Shown piece after piece: positions 1 through 6,668 of a DNA stretch of 9,494 bases. The DNA comes from an uncultured Myxococcales bacterium (GTDB lineage Bacteria > Myxococcota_A > UBA9042), in NCBI GenBank assembly GCA_937915965.1, contig CALGHC010000359.1, positions 1 to 9,494 of the forward strand. The letters are read 5' to 3'. The position numbers and the translations under genes were made by a program. Below the pieces are notes generated by a model that did no database searches, was not told the DNA's origin, and saw only the letters and a list, made by a program, of their open reading frames with translations. Every line of letters begins with the position of its first letter. Positions within the stretch are counted from its first letter, which is position 1.

Positions 1-14
1 GAGCTGACTGTCGT

Positions 15-29
15 GCAGGTGTCACCTGC
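15..29. repeat. 15-bp perfect dyad, operator-like
   Basis: GCAGGTG, a single T, then CACCTGC: two perfect 7-bp arms around a one-base centre. A one-base loop cannot form a stable RNA hairpin at full length, so a binding site for a dimeric DNA-binding protein is the more natural reading. No gene start lies immediately beside it, and the sequence to its left is outside the window. Confidence 0.45.
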
Positions 30-54
30 CGGTCTCGTGATGCGTCACCGGGCG

Positions 55-73
55 CTCGGTTCCTGGACCCGAG
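55..73. repeat. 19-bp imperfect dyad
   Basis: Arms CTCGG-T-TCC and GGA-C-CCGAG are symmetric about position 64, with one mismatch (T60 against C68). It lies 25 bp after another dyad. It could be an operator half-pair or the hairpin of a terminator for a gene to the left, but no T-run follows. Function is unknown. Confidence 0.35.
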
Positions 74-157
74 GGTCTGTGGGGAGCGTCCGGTTCTGCC
101 ATGCCATCGGGGCGAACCCGATTGGCGGGCGGGCTGTATACGCTTGGGGCTGTTGCC

Positions 158-303
158 TGTCAAGCGTGTCTGCCTGCCCGTGCGAGCGGTCTCCTCGCGC
201 GGAGGTGGACCGTCCCTGCTTCGCACCTTGTCCGCTTGTTGCGGTCCCGGGGTGCCTGCGGGGTGGCGGGTTTAGGGTACGGCGACGGGGGTGTCAAGCG
301 TGT
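158..303. repeat. 12-bp direct repeat pair (158-169 and 292-303)
   Basis: TGTCAAGCGTGT occurs identically at 158-169 and 292-303, both upstream of the lipoprotein gene and 134 bp apart. An exact 12-mer repeat within about 400 bp is unlikely by chance, though GC bias raises the odds. It may be a regulator site or the remnant of a small duplication. Confidence 0.3.
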
Positions 304-364
304 GCAGCGACGGGGCGCGGACCGACCGGATCTTCACGAGTTGGCGGAGGGTCCGCGAGGTCGA

Positions 365-393
365 TTGACGGCCTTCGCGCGCTTCCGTACCGT
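365..393 (+). promoter_or_regulatory. Weak sigma-70-like promoter candidate for the lipoprotein gene
   Basis: TTGACG (365-370) is close to the -35 consensus. It is followed after 17 bp by TACCGT (388-393), which keeps only the first two and the last base of the -10 consensus. Transcription from here would leave a leader of roughly 35 nt before the ATG at 436. Support is position and partial match only. Confidence 0.3.
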
Positions 394-422
394 TCTTTGG
401 TCGCGCAGGGCGGCCGCAATGC

Positions 423-427
423 GAGGA
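423..427 (+). promoter_or_regulatory. Ribosome binding site of the lipoprotein gene
   Basis: GAGGA lies 8 nt before the ATG at 436. Together with the signal peptide that starts from this ATG, it decides the start against the much longer open frame upstream. Confidence 0.6.
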
Positions 428-435
428 ATGACCAG

Positions 436-2094
436 ATGACCATCAATCAGACGCAGCCCTGGGAGCGCACGGCGGGACCGCTCCCCTCCCCGCATCGCGA
501 CGACGGGCGCGGGTGCCGATGGGGCTCCGGGCGCTGGTTGGGTCTCCTGGCTGCCGCGTGGGTGGTCTCGTTTGGTCTCGCTGGCTGTTCGAACGGTGAA
601 ACGGCGACTCCGATCGACACGGGTGGCGTGGCGGATGTCGGCGGGGGCGGAGGGAACGACGCGGGCGACGACGCGACAGCGCCAGTCGACGGCGCCGTCG
701 GTGGTGGCGACGCGGGCGGCGGCGACGCCGTGGTCACGGGGCCCGCGGAGGACTTCTGGGTTCTCTACAATCGCCGCAAGCGGATCTTCGCCGAAGCCAA
801 CGACAACGATGTCGTCCTCACCGGTTGGGTCAACCCGGGCGCGCTCAGCAACGCCAGCATGTACGGCATCGGCGTGCACCCCTTCGAAGACGCGAAGAAG
901 GCGATCGCGCTCACCGAGTACTCGTTCACGAAGACCGAGAAGAACTGCAACTACGGCTGCTTCATTAGCCCGGACGTGCGCTTCATCGCCATCGCCGAGG
1001 CCGAGAAGTCGTCCGGTGGCTTCACGAACTACACGCTGGGGACGATGAACGAGGGGCTGGAGGTCTTCGTCGGCAAGTTCGGGCTGCTCAAGGACGTCGC
1101 ACATCTCGAGTTTTCGGGGCCCTATCTCTTCTACTCGACGCCGTCGCAGTGCCTCTCGACCGGCAAGTGCCAGTTTGCGATTCACCGCCGCACGATGGCG
1201 GCGGCCACCGACAGTCAGGTGGGCGACGACATCGTGCTGACGGTGATGACCCCGACCAACGATATCGATTTCATCGAGAACGACACGACGTACAACGGCT
1301 ACTTTCGCGTGAGCCACGACGCCAAGACGCTCGTCTTCCTGTCGACGACGATCCGCTCGGTCAAGGTCTACGCCTGGCGTGAGGGCACCCTTCACGAGAT
1401 GGACTGGATCTGCGAGCACCCGATCGGCGAGGGCGCTGAGAAGAAATGCGTCGGAACCGGCTCGCAGTACCACGACAACGATCCAGCTGCGATCGCACCC
1501 GATGGCAAGACCATCGTGTTCTTCACGGTCGTCGACCGCTGGCTTCGCGCGCGCAAATACACCATTGGTTCGGCGGCCGCCGCGTCTTTCAGCAACCTCG
1601 CGGAGGTGCCGTCGGGCGGCGCCTACCTGCAGAACTACTGCGGCGCGATCGCACCCTGGCAACATGGCCAGGTGGTCGGCCAGCCCTACTTCTCGGCGAA
1701 CGGCGAGACGCTATATTACCTGGGCCTGTCGAACTGCGGCGACTTGAAGCCCTACACGGACATCGTTGGAATCGCCACCGCCAAGGTCGGCGACGGGACC
1801 CCTGTGACCGAGTCGGACCTGGTGAATTTCACAAACAATCCTCGTGACGACTCCGTCGACAACCGCTGGATCAGGAGCTTCACCATGTCACCAGAGCGGA
1901 AGGTCTTCGTCATCGAGGCGACTCCCTGGTATGGCTCAAGTGGTGAGAAGCTCGGCGAGCAGGACAAGCGGCAGACCAACGACACCGAGCTGTACTCGCT
2001 GGCCTCGCAGCTGGGCGCGCAGATGGTCCAGATCACCAACGAGGCCAGCTATGCCACCGACGCGCCGCTCGCCTACGCGCCCCTGGGCCAGTAG
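436..2094 (+). CDS. Secreted lipoprotein with PD40/TolB-like beta-propeller repeats
   Basis: A 552-residue predicted lipoprotein of unknown specific function. A long, partly basic n-region (1-34) leads into a hydrophobic core (about 35-47) and a lipobox LAGC with the lipidated cysteine at 51. Then comes a Gly/Asp-rich flexible linker (about 61-100). The rest shows blocks of the type x-S/A-P-D-G-K-x-I-x-F typical of PD40/TolB propeller blades, at about 178-188, 291-303, 351-364, 418-430 and 482-494. Apart from the lipid cysteine there are eight cysteines in four close pairs (171/175, 239/245, 326/338, 402/434), which fits disulphides outside the cytoplasm. By analogy it probably forms a propeller anchored to the outer membrane or cell surface; no catalytic motif was seen and a binding or scaffold role is inference. 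The start at 436 has a GAGGA Shine-Dalgarno; a TTG at codon 35 would give a signal peptide with no positive n-region. It stands alone and ends with TAG, converging on rlmH. Confidence 0.8.
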   Translation: MTINQTQPWERTAGPLPSPHRDDGRGCRWGSGRWLGLLAAAWVVSFGLAGCSNGETATPIDTGGVADVGGGGGNDAGDDATAPVDGAVGGGDAGGGDAVVTGPAEDFWVLYNRRKRIFAEANDNDVVLTGWVNPGALSNASMYGIGVHPFEDAKKAIALTEYSFTKTEKNCNYGCFISPDVRFIAIAEAEKSSGGFTNYTLGTMNEGLEVFVGKFGLLKDVAHLEFSGPYLFYSTPSQCLSTGKCQFAIHRRTMAAATDSQVGDDIVLTVMTPTNDIDFIENDTTYNGYFRVSHDAKTLVFLSTTIRSVKVYAWREGTLHEMDWICEHPIGEGAEKKCVGTGSQYHDNDPAAIAPDGKTIVFFTVVDRWLRARKYTIGSAAAASFSNLAEVPSGGAYLQNYCGAIAPWQHGQVVGQPYFSANGETLYYLGLSNCGDLKPYTDIVGIATAKVGDGTPVTESDLVNFTNNPRDDSVDNRWIRSFTMSPERKVFVIEATPWYGSSGEKLGEQDKRQTNDTELYSLASQLGAQMVQITNEASYATDAPLAYAPLGQ

Positions 2095-2126
2095 CCCCGC
2101 CGCGGTCGAAGCCCGACACGCGCTGA

Positions 2127-2197
2127 AGTACCCGAGCGCCTGAGTACCCGAGCGCCTGAGTACCCGAAGACGCGAGTACCCGAGGACGCGAGTACCG
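2127..2197. repeat. 16-bp tandem repeat, about 4.4 copies
   Basis: Units begin with AGTACCC at 2127, 2143, 2159 and 2175, plus a partial unit at 2191, exactly 16 bp apart. Units 1 and 2 are identical (AGTACCCGAGCGCCTG). Units 3 and 4 differ from them in their second half and from each other by one base (GAAGACGCG against GAGGACGCG). The array lies just past the lipoprotein stop, in the gap between two convergent genes. It resembles a non-coding minisatellite; no protein reading is convincing. Confidence 0.85.
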
Positions 2198-2199
2198 CG

Positions 2200-2235
2200 G
2201 CGGTTTGAGTTGTTCGACTGCCACGGACAAACCGC
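2200..2235. terminator. Inverted repeat between convergent genes, possible bidirectional terminator
   Basis: GCGGTTTG (2200-2207) is matched by CAAACCGC (2228-2235): a perfect 8-bp stem with a 20-nt loop. It sits 20 bp beyond the rlmH stop and directly after the tandem repeat, where both converging transcripts need to end. The long loop and the absence of a T-run make intrinsic termination uncertain. Confidence 0.3.
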
Positions 2236-2255
2236 TATGGGAGCGCCAGCCGCCA

Positions 2256-2726
2256 CTAGCGGTGGTAGGGCAGGCCTTTCCAGCGCGTCAGGGCCCGGTA
2301 CAGCTGTTCGAGCAGGACCACCTCGGCGAGCTCGTGCGGCAGGACCATCGGCGAGATCGAAAGCGCCAGGTCGCACGCAGCCAGCACGTCCGGATCGTGA
2401 CCGTCGGGTCCGCCAATGACAAAGGCGATCGCCGGACCGCCCATCTCGATGCAACCGCGCAGCCAGGCGAGAAAGGTGTCGGAGTCCATCTCGCGACCGC
2501 CTACGTCGAGAGCGACCTTCAGCGCGCCTGGAGGCAGGCCAGCGAGGAGCGCCGCGGACTCGCGATGTCGCGCCTGACGATCGACGCCGCCCTTGCGCCG
2601 TTTGGCCTCGCGACCAGTGAGGCGGCTGACCGGCACGATCCGGGCGATGCGGCCGAGATAGTCCTCGGCCCAGGCCTGAGCGGCCGGGTGCTGCAAGCGG
2701 CCGGGGGCTGCGATGACGAGCTGCAT
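2256..2726 (-). CDS. rlmH: Ribosomal RNA large subunit methyltransferase H
   Basis: RlmH is a SPOUT-class, SAM-dependent enzyme that N3-methylates pseudouridine 1915 in helix 69 of 23S rRNA within assembled ribosomes. The 156-residue length is normal for the family. The C-terminal half carries the family hallmarks: FVIGGPDG (102-109, the SAM-binding knot region), the LS-x-S-P-M-V-L-P-H-E-L-A segment (122-134), LLEQLYRA (138-145) and a terminal PYHR (153-156). The usual order in the first motif is GG-[AP]-Y-G; here Asp108 replaces the Tyr. The ATG at 2726 has only a weak Shine-Dalgarno. The gene lies 75 bp after rsfS, the typical partner, probably in one transcript. A 10-bp direct repeat, GGCGGACCAG on the + strand, occurs in that gap at 2728-2737 and 2783-2792. 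The stop is TAG. Confidence 0.95.
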   Translation of the reverse strand: MQLVIAAPGRLQHPAAQAWAEDYLGRIARIVPVSRLTGREAKRRKGGVDRQARHRESAALLAGLPPGALKVALDVGGREMDSDTFLAWLRGCIEMGGPAIAFVIGGPDGHDPDVLAACDLALSISPMVLPHELAEVVLLEQLYRALTRWKGLPYHR

Positions 2727-2801
2727 GGGCGGACCAGTCCGGGTGACGGGCCGCGGGGCGCGCGCGGTGCCTTGCGCGGCGCGGCGGACCAGAACGTGAG
2801 G

Positions 2802-3251
2802 CTAGTCAGTGCCCGCCGGGACATCCCAGCCGCTTTCGTAGGCGTACTCGGCGTCCGGATCGGGGAGCTCGTCACGCATCCACTGCGGCTCTTCGAGCGG
2901 GATCCGTGGCGCGTCGGCGTACAAGCGATCGAGTTCGTAGTACGCGCGCACAGGGCGCACGAAGACGTGCACCACGAAGTCGCCGTAGTCGAGAAGAATC
3001 CAGTGGCCGTTGCTGCGACCTTCTACGGAATTCGGCTTCTCGCTGCGCAGCTTGCGCAAGGTCTCCTCGATGTGGTCGGCGATCGCCATCGCCTGCCGGT
3101 CCGATCGGGCCGTGCAGATGATCATGTCGTCGGTGTATTGGGCGATCTCGCGGACGTGGCGGGCGACGACGTCGAGGCCCTTTTTGTCCCAGATCGCCTC
3201 GGCGATCTGCTGGGCGCGCGCGCGGTGGCGCGGGTCGATTGACTCTGTCAT
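2802..3251 (-). CDS. rsfS: Ribosomal silencing factor RsfS
   Basis: RsfS (Iojap/YbeB family) binds ribosomal protein uL14 on the 50S subunit and blocks joining with 30S, lowering translation in starvation or stationary phase. The 149-residue protein shows the conserved core: AIWDKKGLDVV (19-29), DDMIICTARSDRQ (41-53), EG...WILLDYGDFVVHVF (77-97) and the YYELDRLYADAP segment (104-115). The tail after about 120 is acidic and longer than in E. coli, a common lineage difference. The ATG at 3251 has AGGAGG at 3265-3270, but its 13-nt spacer is long; no other start exists in frame closer to that site. It lies 36 bp after proA and 75 bp before rlmH. The nadD gene that often sits between proA and rsfS is absent. 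The stop is TAG. Confidence 0.95.
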   Translation of the reverse strand: MTESIDPRHRARAQQIAEAIWDKKGLDVVARHVREIAQYTDDMIICTARSDRQAMAIADHIEETLRKLRSEKPNSVEGRSNGHWILLDYGDFVVHVFVRPVRAYYELDRLYADAPRIPLEEPQWMRDELPDPDAEYAYESGWDVPAGTD

Positions 3252-3287
3252 GCGGACGGCGTGTCCTCCTGCCCTCTCCAGCGTGGA

Positions 3288-4571
3288 TCAGGCTGTGCGA
3301 ATGTGACCCTGACCGACGACAACATACTTCTCGGTGGTCAGGGAGGTCAGCCCCATTGGGCCATAGGCGTGCAACTTCGACGTCGAGATGCCGATCTCGG
3401 CCCCCAGGCCAAGCTGCCCGCCGTCGTTGAAACGGGTCGATGCGTTGACGGTCACGCAGGAGGCGACCACCTCATCGACAAAACGGTCGGCCGCCCGCAC
3501 GTCCGTGGTCAGTATGCCCTCGGTGTGCCCGCTGCCGAAGCGGCGGATGTGGTCGATCGCACCAGCCACCCCGTCGACAACAACGAGCAGGGCGATCAAA
3601 TCGAGGTACTCGTGACCGTAGTCAGCAGCGGTGGCCGCGACCAGGCCCGGCACCAAGGCGCGACTGCGGCCACAGGCTCGGAGCTCTACGTGGGCGTCGG
3701 CGAGAGCCGATGCCAGCCGCGCCACGGCGCGGTCGGCGATGGCCGTATCGACGAGAACCGCCTCCAACGCGTTGCAGACGCCAGGTCACTGGGCCTTGGC
3801 GTTGACGACCACCGAGACCGCCTCGTCGAGGTCGGCGGCACCGTCGACGTAGAGGTGGCACACACCCTTGTAGTGCTGGATCACGGGGACACGGGCGTGC
3901 TCGTTGACCGAGTCGATCAGCGCCGTGCCGCCGCGTGGGATGACCAGGTCGAGGCCGCCGGCCACCGACACCAAGGCGCGGATCCCGGCATGCGCGATCG
4001 TCGGCGGCGCCTGGGCAGCGTCGGCGGGCAGATCGGCGTCCGTCAGGGCGCAACGCAACATCTCTAGAAGGCACGCGTTGCTGTGGCGGGCGTCGCTGCC
4101 ACCGCGCAGGACGACGGCGTTGCCTGCCTTGATGCACAGGGCGGCCGCGTCAACGGTGACGTTGGGACGCGACTCGTAGATGACACCGATCACGCCCAGC
4201 GGGATGCGCACGCGGCGGACCTGCAGCCCATTGGGTCGCCGTCCGCCGGAGGTGATGACGCCAACCGGATCGGGCAGCGCGGCGATCTCGGCGATCGAGG
4301 CGCGCAGCGCGTCGATGCCGCGATCGTCGAGGCGGAGTCGATCGATGAACGCGGCGTTCTTGCCAGCAGCCTGGGCGGCTTCGAGATCGCGCTGATTTGC
4401 CGCAATGATCGCAGCACGGCCGCCATCAAGGCGCTCGGCGACACAGGCGAGGAAGTGGTCCTTCGCGGCGGTTGGTGCCGGGCCTATGCGGGCCGCGGCG
4501 TCGTGGGCGCGGCGCAGCAGAGCTTCGGTATCGGCGACGAGGGTGGCGTCGAGCGGGGATGAGGCAGTCAA
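3288..4571 (-). pseudogene. proA: Gamma-glutamyl phosphate reductase interrupted by one in-frame TGA
   Basis: ProA reduces gamma-glutamyl phosphate with NADPH to glutamate semialdehyde, the second step of proline synthesis. The reading frame spans 427 codons (E. coli ProA has 417 residues) and matches the family from end to end: IPLGVIGVIYESRPNVT (123-139), KAGNAVVLRGG (148-158), DLVIPRGG (208-215) and VVNAKAQ (255-261). After the stop it continues with PGVCNALE (263-270), containing the nucleophile Cys266, and the C-terminal VNASTRFNDGGQ, LGAEIGIST and GPMGL blocks. Codon 262 is TGA (3786-3788) where relatives have Arg in QRPGVCNA. There is no frameshift and both sides are well conserved. 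The left product ends before the catalytic cysteine; a right product restarted at the in-frame TTG (3767) would also lack it, so neither fragment alone should be active. The start is TTG at 4571, with GAGGAG 10 nt upstream. A recent nonsense change, a suppressed stop and a sequence error are all possible. TGA also ends this gene. Confidence 0.75.
3786..3788 (-). other. In-frame TGA inside proA
   Basis: The minus strand reads GCC AAG GCC CAG TGA CCT GGC GTC TGC AAC. The TGA occupies the position of the conserved arginine before the PGVCNA catalytic motif. A single C-to-T change from CGA (plus-strand G to A at 3788) would explain it. The next base is C, a context often found to be leaky for UGA. 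Confidence 0.9.
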
Positions 4572-4581
4572 CGCGGTGGAG

Positions 4582-4587
4582 CTCCTC
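4582..4587 (-). promoter_or_regulatory. Ribosome binding site of proA, supporting the TTG start
   Basis: On the minus strand GAGGAG lies 10 nt before TTG at 4571, the only plausible start ahead of the conserved N-terminal region. It is the main reason for choosing this rare start. Confidence 0.5.
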
Positions 4588-4886
4588 GGGGCGCTCAGGA
4601 CGTCGACTGACCTGCGGTCGGTCAGCCGCGCGAGCGGACAAGCCGGCGATCGTACGGAGGCGCTGAGCGCGCGTCAAACGGCCAGGGTGCGAGAGTCGCA
4701 GCGGTTTGCACCATACGAAGCTGCTATTGCAGGAGTACATGTTCGTTTCGCGATCGACGGAGGCTCGCTGCCGGCCACCGCGTTGGCCCTGGTCAGCCGG
4801 GCAGCCGGGCAGCCGATTCCTGCGGCCATATCGCGATCGGAACGGCGAGAATCGCGGGCAGTGCCGTGACGGTACGTCGGCGATGC

Positions 4887-4916
4887 TTGTAGCCGGCACC
4901 ACGCCTCGGGTAGCGT
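4887..4916 (+). promoter_or_regulatory. Weak promoter candidate for map
   Basis: TTGTAG (4887-4892) and TAGCGT (4911-4916) are separated by 18 bp, each matching about half of the sigma-70 consensus. A start near 4923 would give a leader of about 60 nt before the GTG of map. Confidence 0.22.
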
Positions 4917-4974
4917 CCCGCTTGAGGCCAACGCCAGGACACCAGGCGACCGCGGCGGGCTCCGGCCGCGAGAC

Positions 4975-4979
4975 AAGGA
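4975..4979 (+). promoter_or_regulatory. Ribosome binding site of map, supporting the GTG start
   Basis: AAGGA lies 6 nt before GTG at 4986. The protein from this GTG lines up with the usual N-terminus of type I methionine aminopeptidases, so site and homology agree. Confidence 0.65.
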
Positions 4980-4985
4980 AACGAA

Positions 4986-5750
4986 GTGATCACGAGGAAG
5001 TCCACTATCCAAATCGGGCGAATGCGCAAGGCGGGCGCGGTCGTCGGCGACACGTTGCGCATGCTGCGCGGCATGATCGAACCTGGCGTCACGCTGAAGG
5101 CGCTCGACCGCGAGGCAGAGAAGCTCATTCGGTCCCGCGGCGCCAAGCCCACCTTCAAGGGCTACCACGGCTTCCCCGCAGCGCTGTGCCTGAGCGTCAA
5201 CGAACAGGTCGTCCACGGCATCCCGAGCGACCGCAAGCTGCAAGAGGGCGATATTCTGTCTATCGACTGCGGCGCGACCCTGGACGGCTGGGTGGGCGAC
5301 TCGGCGATCACGGTTGGCGTCGGCAGCATCGCGGCAGAACTCAGCCAACTCATCGAGACGACGCGCGCCAGTCTGTTCGCGGGTATCGGCGCCGCCCGGC
5401 CCGGCAACCGGGTGGGCGACATCGGCGCGGCGATCGAGGCCGTGATCAACGAACGCGGCTACGGCATCGTGCGCGAGTACTGTGGCCACGGGGTCGGTCG
5501 GCAGCTTCACGAAGACCCGCAGGTCCCCAACTACGGTCGCGCTGGCACCGGCCCGCGCATTCAGAGCGGCTGGTGTCTGGCCCTTGAGCCGATGGTGAAC
5601 CTCGGCGGTGACGACGTGATGACTCTCAGCGACGGCTGGACGGTCATCACGCGCGACCGCAAGGCGTCCGCCCATTACGAGCTCGCGATCGCCATCACCG
5701 ACGCCGGTCCGGAGTACCTCACGCTCACGTCGCAAGACGAGTACCCGTAG
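4986..5750 (+). CDS. map: Type I methionine aminopeptidase
   Basis: This essential cytoplasmic metalloenzyme removes the initiator methionine from new proteins when the second residue is small. The 254-residue pita-bread-fold protein has the full active site: metal ligands Asp94 (SIDCG), Asp105 (GDSAI), His168 (CGHGVG), Glu201 (LEPM) and Glu232 (HYEL), plus the substrate-contacting His77 (VVHGIP) and His175 (LHEDPQVPNYG). Each lies three residues before its E. coli counterpart. The usual YEHT at the last ligand is YELA here, so the residue after Glu232 differs while the ligand is kept. There is no N-terminal zinc-finger or SH3-binding extension, so it is the short bacterial form. It starts with GTG and ends with TAG. 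The comF-family gene begins 120 bp downstream on the same strand, with a possible hairpin between them. Confidence 0.96.
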   Translation: MITRKSTIQIGRMRKAGAVVGDTLRMLRGMIEPGVTLKALDREAEKLIRSRGAKPTFKGYHGFPAALCLSVNEQVVHGIPSDRKLQEGDILSIDCGATLDGWVGDSAITVGVGSIAAELSQLIETTRASLFAGIGAARPGNRVGDIGAAIEAVINERGYGIVREYCGHGVGRQLHEDPQVPNYGRAGTGPRIQSGWCLALEPMVNLGGDDVMTLSDGWTVITRDRKASAHYELAIAITDAGPEYLTLTSQDEYP

Positions 5751-5755
5751 CAGAC

Positions 5756-5773
5756 CGGGGTCTAAGAGCCCCG
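5756..5773 (+). terminator. Short GC-rich hairpin after map
   Basis: CGGGG (5756-5760) pairs with CCCCG (5769-5773), and CT/AG inside the loop can extend the stem around a bulge. It begins 6 nt after the map stop, which suits a terminator or 3'-end stabiliser. No T-run follows, so confidence is low. Confidence 0.3.
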
Positions 5774-5858
5774 CCGCGCCGTTGCCCCGCCAAGCCGCTG
5801 CGTCTCGCTCCCGCCAGTTTCAACGATCACTGCCTTGACGGCGGCGCGTATCGTCGTC

Positions 5859-5863
5859 GGAGG
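5859..5863 (+). promoter_or_regulatory. Ribosome binding site of the ComF-family gene
   Basis: GGAGG, within a GGAGGGGGG run, lies 7 nt before ATG at 5871. It favours this start over the in-frame TTG at 5835. Confidence 0.7.
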
Positions 5864-5870
5864 GGGGATC

Positions 5871-6668
5871 ATGGTCACTGCGCGTTGGTTCGGGCCGGGG
5901 GGGATCTTTCCCAGTCATTGTCTGTCATGCGATCGGCGGCTCAATGTGGGAGACAGCGGAGCGTGGTGCGAGGGCTGCGGCGCAGCCGTGCAGATTGCGG
6001 CGCGTTGGTGGCCACTTCACAGCGACGGCGGTGTCATCCCGGTGTGGGCGGCGTTCGCCTACGGTGGCCCAGTGATCGCGGCGATCCGAGCCGTGAAATT
6101 CGACGGTGCGCCGCCGCGGGTCGACAGCCTCGTCGACGACCTCGCCGCATCGCTGGCTGACCTGCCGTCGGGGCCGCTGACGTTCGTCGCGATCCCGCCG
6201 GTGCGCTCGCGCTTGATTGAGCGCGGCTTCCACCTGCCGGATCTGCTGGCGGGAGACCTCATGAGCCGGCGATCGACGACGCCAGGGGCGCGACGCGCCC
6301 CTTGGCGCCTGCGACGCGTTCTCCGACGCACTGACGCGGCGGCGCCGCGCGCCCGGGGTCGCGTCGAAGCTCCACAGTTTGCGGTACGGGCAGACGACGA
6401 CGGCCTGGCAGTCGTGCTTATCGACGACGTGGTGACCACCGGAGAGACGCTGATCGCCGCGACCGACGCGCTGCGATCAGCCGGGGCCCGGGTTGTCGCG
6501 GCGATCTGCCTCGCGGACGCGCGCCCATGTGTGCTTGCTGATTTGGACGACGCGGACCCGCCAGAGGCGCCGAGCACTGTTCACACGGGCAACAGCGTAC
6601 CCGCGACCCGCCAGCCGAGTGTCGCGCCCTCGATGAGCAGCAAGGCCGCGGCGAGAGACGCCGCCTGA
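5871..6668 (+). CDS. ComF-family phosphoribosyltransferase-like protein
   Basis: This 265-residue protein has the ComF/GntX layout. An N-terminal zinc-ribbon-like pair CxxC (C17, C20) and CxxC (C33, C36) is followed by the family's double-arginine block PPVRSRLIERGFHLPDLLA (109-127) and a type I phosphoribosyltransferase PRPP loop VVLIDDVVTTGET (181-193). In naturally competent bacteria ComF helps take up or process transforming DNA, and many relatives have no proven role; no other competence gene is in this window. A 16-residue basic segment (about 141-156) precedes a divergent stretch. The last 40 or so residues (from about 226) are rich in Pro, Ser and Ala, lie past the usual end of the fold, and are encoded antisense to the 3' end of the neighbouring minus-strand gene (88-bp overlap). 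ATG at 5871 has a strong Shine-Dalgarno. It may share a transcript with map. Confidence 0.85.
   Translation: MVTARWFGPGGIFPSHCLSCDRRLNVGDSGAWCEGCGAAVQIAARWWPLHSDGGVIPVWAAFAYGGPVIAAIRAVKFDGAPPRVDSLVDDLAASLADLPSGPLTFVAIPPVRSRLIERGFHLPDLLAGDLMSRRSTTPGARRAPWRLRRVLRRTDAAAPRARGRVEAPQFAVRADDDGLAVVLIDDVVTTGETLIAATDALRSAGARVVAAICLADARPCVLADLDDADPPEAPSTVHTGNSVPATRQPSVAPSMSSKAAARDAA

Larger units (their letters stand above)
1..435. other. Leader region without a convincing gene
   Basis: No gene is supported here. The frame of the downstream lipoprotein stays open back to near position 13, but the implied peptide is rich in Arg, Cys, Gly and Ser with no recognisable domain. It would also put about 140 residues in front of a lipoprotein signal peptide, so I read it as non-coding sequence left open by high GC. 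The region holds two dyad symmetries (15-29 and 55-73), a 12-bp direct repeat (158-169 and 292-303) and a weak promoter candidate (365-393). No tRNA-like fold was noticed. Confidence 0.6.
4572..4985. promoter_or_regulatory. Divergent intergenic region between proA and map
   Basis: These 414 bp must hold promoters for both flanking genes. On the proA side there is an inverted repeat CTGACC (4607-4612) and GGTCAG (4620-4625) with a 7-nt loop, about 36-54 nt before the proA start. It could be a leader hairpin or operator. At about 4792-4815 CAGCCGGG is repeated with small variations. A weak -10-like TATGGT on the minus strand (4710-4715) has no good -35. Open frames through the region show no recognisable protein. 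Confidence 0.4.

Noticed and set aside
13..435. N-terminal extension of the lipoprotein
   Set aside because: It would bury the signal peptide behind about 140 Arg/Cys-rich residues; the ATG at 436 has a good Shine-Dalgarno.
334..1665. Long minus-strand open frame (443 codons) opposite the lipoprotein gene
   Set aside because: Its product is Arg/Val/Asp-rich with no domain. The + strand frame has a signal peptide, lipobox and propeller repeats, so the opposite frame is a high-GC shadow.
3288..3767. Downstream half of proA as an independent gene from TTG at 3767
   Set aside because: That TTG is the Leu codon of the conserved CNALE motif, there is no ribosome binding site suited to it, and the product would lack the catalytic cysteine.
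3740..3788. Selenocysteine insertion at the proA TGA
   Set aside because: The replaced residue is Arg in relatives, the catalytic Cys is intact four codons later, and the only downstream stem I found is 4 bp (GCGT/ACGC), too weak for a bacterial SECIS element.
4706..5587. Plus-strand open frame beginning in the proA-map gap; AGGAG precedes its ATG at 4739
   Set aside because: The Shine-Dalgarno looks fair, but the peptide is Arg/Pro-rich and runs through map in the wrong frame.
4674..5735. Minus-strand open frame (353 codons) opposite map
   Set aside because: The + strand encodes a complete methionine aminopeptidase with all metal ligands; the opposite frame has no recognisable features.
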